DNA of 64,000 bases. Origin: Apostichopus japonicus. Taxonomy: Eukaryota; Echinodermata; Holothuroidea; Aspidochirotida; Stichopodidae. The notes below the pieces were generated by a model. It did not search any database. It was not told where the DNA came from and was given only the letters and a program-made list of their open reading frames with translations. Of this stretch, positions 59,301-64,000 are shown in pieces. The stretch is taken from NCBI RefSeq assembly GCF_037975245.1, contig NC_092570.1, forward strand, positions 19,295,418 to 19,359,417, in the 5' to 3' direction. Position 1 is the stretch's first letter; every line of letters starts with the position of its first letter. Position numbers and translations under genes: made by a program.

Positions 59301-62300
59301 TTTGTTTTGCTATCTGACCGAGGACTTGAACAAAAGAATTTCAGGTCCTCGGTTGTGATTTCTAAAGAATCACCACGTCCTCGGAAGAATTCTATTGTAT
59401 GGGGTATTGTTAAAGTTAGGGTACGTGGATTTGAACAATGGAAAATACAATGGGGTCCTCGGTCTGAATGAAACACAAACATGTATGTGTGTGCGTGTGT
59501 GTGTGTGTGTGTATGTGACGCTTGGCTTGTGTACACGATATCTCAATAAGGAAATGATGTATCATGATGAAACTTGTTGGGTGGATAGCCCATAGTGAGA
59601 GGAAGATCCCTATTGTTTTTGGTGCCCGCAAAGGTCACCAAAGGTCAGTTAGATGCCAAAAACCAATATATTAAAAACAGCAATAACTCCCGTTGACAGG
59701 GTCCGACATGGTTGATATTTTGGGAGTAGTTGTGAATGGGGTAAGGCATCGTTTCCAAACATAACGGTAATGTGATCTGAGGTCAACAAAGGTCAATTAA
59801 TGATAAAAAACTAGTATTTTTGCGATAACTTGAGAACGAAATGTCCGTTAGGGTTGGGAGTTGCTTCAATGTAATCCAATTGTCGATCCGCACCTGGGTG
59901 ACCCTTGACCTCAATTTGACCTTTGGTGACCTTTACATGTTTTTGGGGATTTTTACAGTTTTGATGCTATTTTCAGATGTCAAAGGTACCTTCTGAACAT
60001 AAATGTCAATAGGTTGACCCCGTGTGACCTTTATGTGCGAAGTTATATGGGGTCAAAGTTTTTCGGTCGGAGTTAGGATGGTTGCACAGACTTGTCGTTT
60101 TGTTTTTTGGAATCAGGAGATTAAACTTCATCTGAAACCAAGGTCAAAAGGTCAAAGGTCACATTAGAAAAAATGTGCTTATTTTGGGAGGAAACGAGCA
60201 AAAAAGAAAATGTTTGATTTTGATGCTAGATTTGGATATCAAAGGTACCTTCCGATCAAAAATGTCAATAGGTTGACACCCGTGTGACCTTCGTGTGCGA
60301 AGTTATAAGAGGTCAAAGTTAATTTTCAGACATTTAATGCAATAACTCCCAGTTCCAAGGTGTGACGTGGTTGATATTTTCGGACAAGTTGCAAATGGTA
60401 TAGGGGAATATTTTCAAACTTAACGGTCATGTGATCCGAGGTCACCAAAGGTCAATTAATGTTAAAAAACTAGTATTTTGGGGGGAGAAAATGGGCAAAG
60501 AAAAAAATGTTTGAATTTGTATAGTTTGATGCTCTATTTAGGTCTCACCGATCAAAAATTTCAATAAGTTGACCCAACGTGACCTTTGTATGTTAAGTTA
60601 TATGAGGTCAAAGTTAATTTTCAGACATTTAGTGTAATAACTCCCAGTGCCAAGGTATTACACGGTTGATATTTTGGGACAAGTTGCAAATGGTATAGGG
60701 GAATATTTTCAAACTGAACGGTCTGTGATCAGAGGTCACTAAAGGTCAATTAATGATAAAAAAACTAGTATTTTTGCGATAACTTGAGAACAAATTGTCC
60801 ATTAGGGTTGGGAGTTGCTTCAATGTAATCCAATTGTCGACCCGCATCTGGGTGACCCTTGACCTTAATTTGACCTCTGGTGACCTCTGGTGACCTTTTT
60901 GTGTTTTGTGGATTTTTACAGTTTCGATGCTATTTTCAGATGTTAAAGGTACCTTCTGATCATAAATGTCAATGGGTTGACCCCCGTGTGACCTTTGTGT
61001 GCGAAGTTATACAAGGCCAAAGTTAATTTTCAGACATTTAATGCAATCACTCCCAGTTCCAAGGTGTGACACGGTTGATATTTTTGGAGTAGTTGCAAAT
61101 GGTATAGTTTAATATTTTCAAACTTAATGGTCATGTGATCCAAGGTCACCAAAGGTCAAGTAATGATAAAAAACTAGTATTTTTGCGATAACTTGAGAAG
61201 GAATTGTCAGTTAGGGTTGGGAGTTGCTTCTACGTAATCCAATTGTCCACCCACATCTGGGTGACCCCTGACCTCAATTTGACCTCTGGTGACCTTTTCG
61301 TGTTTTGGGGATTTTTACAGTTTCGGTGCTATTTTCAGATGTTAAAGGTACCTTCTGATCATAAATGTCAATAGGTTGACCCCTGGATGAGCTTTGTGTG
61401 TGAAGTTATAGGAGGTCAAAGTTAATTTTCAGACATTTCATGCAATAACTCCCAGTGCCAAGGTGTGACAAGGTTGATTTATTTGGACAAGTTGCGAATG
61501 GTATAGGGGAATATTTTCAAACTTAGCGGTCATGTGATCCAAGGTCACCAAAGGTCAGCTAATGTTAAAAAACTAGTATTTTGGGGGGAGAAAATGGGCA
61601 AAGAAAACATGTTTGAATTTTTACAGTTTTGATGCTCCGTTTAGGTCTCACCGATCAAAAATGTCAATTGGTTGACCTACGGGTGACCTTTGTGTGTGAA
61701 GTGATGTATACAAGTTCAAAGTTAATTTTTAGACATTTAATGCAATTAAATCCCAATACCAAGGTGTGACACGGTTGATAATTTGGGACAAGTTGTGAAT
61801 GGGGTGGTGGAACATTTTCAAACTTAAAGGTCATGTCATCTGTGGTCACCAATGTTATCATATCTGTTGACCCGCTTGTAGGTGACCTTATATTCCTTAC
61901 ATTTTCGACGCCATATTTAGATCTCAAAAGTGCCTTTTCATCAAAAATCCGATCACATTTTGTGATCACAAAAGTGTTGGCTATAGTGTTGGTTACTTTA
62001 TGCGTACATGTAGGACCACAATTACTTGGACTATTTGAGCCCAATTTTGCTTGATAATATGTGTATTGTCATATACCCCAAGCAAGGAACCACAGTGCCC
62101 TTGGGCTCTTGTTCCTTTATGGATTACCAACAAGAATGGAAAATGATTGGTTGCTGATATCATGTGATCAAATCTAGCATTGTAATAGGCTGGAAGTGTT
62201 GGGGTTCCTTGAGTTGAGTGGTTAGTATCCCTGTACTTTTCAAGTAAATGGGGTCTCTCTCTGGTAGGCAGGCAAATTTACCAACCTAGGGTTTCAATCA

Positions 62301-63265
62301 AATGTGCCACCAGTGCTTAAAACTTCTGTTGACTAGGATCAAGTTCTCACCAGCAATTTTGTGAACTGCAACATGCATCAGTTACAGTACTGGCTATTTA
62401 GAGCAGCAAAATAACATTTTCTGATAACAAGGAGTAGTACGAGGCATATGTTAGGTACTGAAATCATATTGGTTCTTTGAACGATGATTGTTAACTGATA
62501 TACTATGTGTTTAATTTCTTAATGTCCACTGGCAGATAATTGCCAGTGCATTTTTTTGTCACTGGAGAAGTGTCAAAATTCACTGGCATTTGGTTAGTAA
62601 GTATACCCCAATTTGGAGGCCTGCATTTATTTATAATTTCTTTCCCGTTTGAATCAAATCAATGTTGGAATCAACACAACAAATTGTTGGTGGTTTCTGA
62701 GCTAGTTCTTTCTATTGATGATCAAATTAAATATTATTTGAGGTTATTTTATCATTGAAAATTTAAGTTATTCAAATCAAATATTATTTTATGGGAAATA
62801 AAGTTATTCCTGGTATCAAAAAGTTATCTTCTCGCAGATCTTTTCAATGCTTTTCGACACTGAAAAAGGCCATAGCAAAACAGCATGATTACTTTAAATT
62901 GTTAAGTAAAGTAAGAAGAGTTGAACTTTATTAATCTGCTAGGAGGTTATTTTAGTTTGATCAATAAAAAAAATTGGGGGGGGGGGGGGGGAGTCATCAT
63001 ACCCTGCTTTATTTTATAAATGCAGGAATGCATATCTGTTGTCAGCAAGTTCTGAACATTCGTCTTTTCATTTCACTTCACAGTACAGTCCTTGGTTCAA
63101 AGATTTACGTGAGAAGAGATCAAAGGTCTACGTTCAAGTCGGGGAATATTACAAGGCCGTTGAGGACCTGAGAGCGATCACGAAACTGCAACCAGACAGT
63201 ACGGGCGTATTCTTTGAAATGAGTACCCTTCATTACACAATAGGTGACTTAGAAGAAGCATTGAA
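56330..63265 (+). CDS. DNAJC3: DNAJC3 (p58IPK), N-terminal exons; gene runs off the window
   Basis: An ER-lumenal co-chaperone: TPR repeats bind unfolded clients and a C-terminal J domain activates BiP. Exons: 56330-56423, 57339-57443, 58127-58326, 58989-59132, 63084-63265, all GT/AG with consistent phases (1, 1, 0, 0, then 2 at the open end). Two in-frame ATGs exist (56330, 56354). The second gives MVNFHSLYTSLPLLLVTLAV, a clear signal peptide. From this start, residues 24-58 include LLAAGQLADALTQYNNAI and 59-125 include LGKSKAALPDLTKSIKLK, both nearly identical to vertebrate DNAJC3. Residues 126-233 continue the TPRs (DLEEALK at the end). About 233 of roughly 500 residues are covered. The later TPRs and J domain lie beyond 64000. 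Confidence 0.95.
58358..58625 (+). mobile_element. tRNA-derived SINE, 5'-truncated, in DNAJC3 intron 3
   Basis: Homologous to 5131-5391: GCGATGAGGCTTAGCAATCG, the B box GGTTCAATTC, a body with 'CAAGAGCAATCTA(T/C)GGTTTTCCCAT', 'GTAATCCATA(A/C)GCCCTTGCA' and an AT-rich tail. The A-box part is missing, and the copy begins only about 30 nt after the exon 3 donor. Confidence 0.8.
59227..62091. repeat. GGTCA-rich modular repeat array bounded by inverted GGTTCCTTGCTT
   Basis: DNAJC3 intron 4 contains 2.9 kb bounded by a perfect 12-bp inverted pair (GGTTCCTTGCTT at 59227-59238, its complement at 62080-62091). Inside are modules of about 290-660 bp with a shared order: 'aaaggtca(a)tta', 'aaaaactagtattttt', 'gttgggagttgcttc', 'tgaccttTGGTGACC', 'aaaggtaccttctgat', 'aaatgtcaataggttgac', 'tgcgaagttat', 'aagttaattttcagacattta'. 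Two variants occur: one with 'gcgataacttgagaac' (about 59830, 60775, 61190), one with 'ggggggagaaaatgggcaaag' (about 60478, 61580). TG microsatellites (59274-59298, 59485-59516) lie at the left end. No coding exon was seen. Confidence 0.85.
62092..63083 (+). other. rest of DNAJC3 intron 4
   Basis: No exon seen. It contains a G12-14 run at about 62977-62991. The exon 5 acceptor (CATTTCACTTCACAG) ends at 63083. Confidence 0.7.
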
Positions 63266-64000
63266 GTAAGTATGATCTACAGCGTTCTTTAATTAAATTA
63301 CCAAGAAAATTTGTAGTTTGTCCACTGTGTGACACATAGGATCAGTCCTTTTTGTCATAGTACCAATAGGACCCATCTGAAGGTCTATTCTCTCCAAAAG
63401 TATTGAACAGAAGAGAAAGTCAGAGCCAAGTCTGTGAATTTCAGGGATTATCAACTAGTAAATAAATATTGAGTATTTGAAAATCACCAACATTAACAAA
63501 TTGTTCAGTAACAATTCACTGTAAAGTATTTGATTGTCACAGGATGGCTGGGATGTCTGGAGTGTTTCTATCATGTTAGAAAGGCCAAGGAAGATTAGCT
63601 CGACTTAAAGACAATAAACTAACCTGCTGTGAGCATGTGTTTTATCTTGAACATGCCTTCAATATTTTTCACAATTTAACTGTAGTTGATCCAAGTTTGT
63701 AAGTAAACCCTTCAAGATTTTTCCTGTAGAATGAAAGTTAACAAGGAAAACAAATGTTAATTGGTAAATAATGAATGATTTCGTTTGGCCACAAACAAAT
63801 TTGCAGATAACAGTTTTGCATAACAAATATCTTTTGTTACACTCATGCCAAAACAACTACATTTAACAACAGATGAGCAAACCAACAATAAAACATATCA
63901 ACAATAAAGACAGTGTTTAGTTTACCTCGTTATATGAAAATGTATTCAGTTCAGTCAATGAAGAGCAAGTTTAAATCTCCCAGAGATTTAGTTTAGACAG
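63266..64000 (+). other. start of DNAJC3 intron 5
   Basis: Follows a strong donor (TTGAA|GTAAGTATG). No further exon was recognised before the window ends. Confidence 0.7.

Overview
The window is eukaryotic nuclear DNA from a marine invertebrate deuterostome, most likely an echinoderm (a sea cucumber or sea urchin is my inference). The evidence is small exons with GT/AG boundaries in kilobase introns, low GC, tRNA-derived SINEs, many MITE-like foldbacks and minisatellites, and the AGGCCTA-type motifs common in echinoderm DNA. No bacterial, viral or retroelement coding region was recognised.

Layout. 1-9.9 kb: no gene seen; a 42-bp minisatellite (2.05-3.65 kb), a hAT-like MITE (4.4-4.8 kb) and a tRNA-derived SINE (5.1-5.4 kb). 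9.9-18.6 kb, minus strand: FIS1, the tail-anchored mitochondrial/peroxisomal fission adaptor. Its body exons are followed by two in-phase alternative last exons, each encoding a different membrane anchor. Intron 1 carries a 569-bp inverted-repeat element and a duplicated block. 18.6-34 kb: no coding exon recognised; simple repeats, a local duplication, a TATA+CRE promoter-like site and several perfect CRE octamers. 34.05-35.7 kb, plus strand: one coding exon for a protein with two BTB/POZ domains. 35.7-47.4 kb: no gene recognised; AT microsatellites and a purine-rich minisatellite. 47.7-54.3 kb, minus strand: an eight-coding-exon leucine-rich-repeat protein with lysine-rich ends and a 5' UTR intron reaching about 55.87 kb. 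56.33 kb to the window end, plus strand: the first five exons of DNAJC3 (p58IPK), the ER-lumenal TPR/J-domain co-chaperone. Its intron 4 holds a 2.9-kb array rich in GGTCA hexamers.

How the genes relate. FIS1 and DNAJC3 are housekeeping organelle genes with no pathway link visible here. The LRR gene and DNAJC3 are divergent and appear to share a promoter of under 0.5 kb. That interval contains a palindromic CCAAT pair and a CCAAT-N9-CCACA element close to the ER-stress response element expected for DNAJC3. The observation I rate highest is the duplicated FIS1 terminal exon, which predicts two FIS1 isoforms differing only in their membrane anchor and tail.
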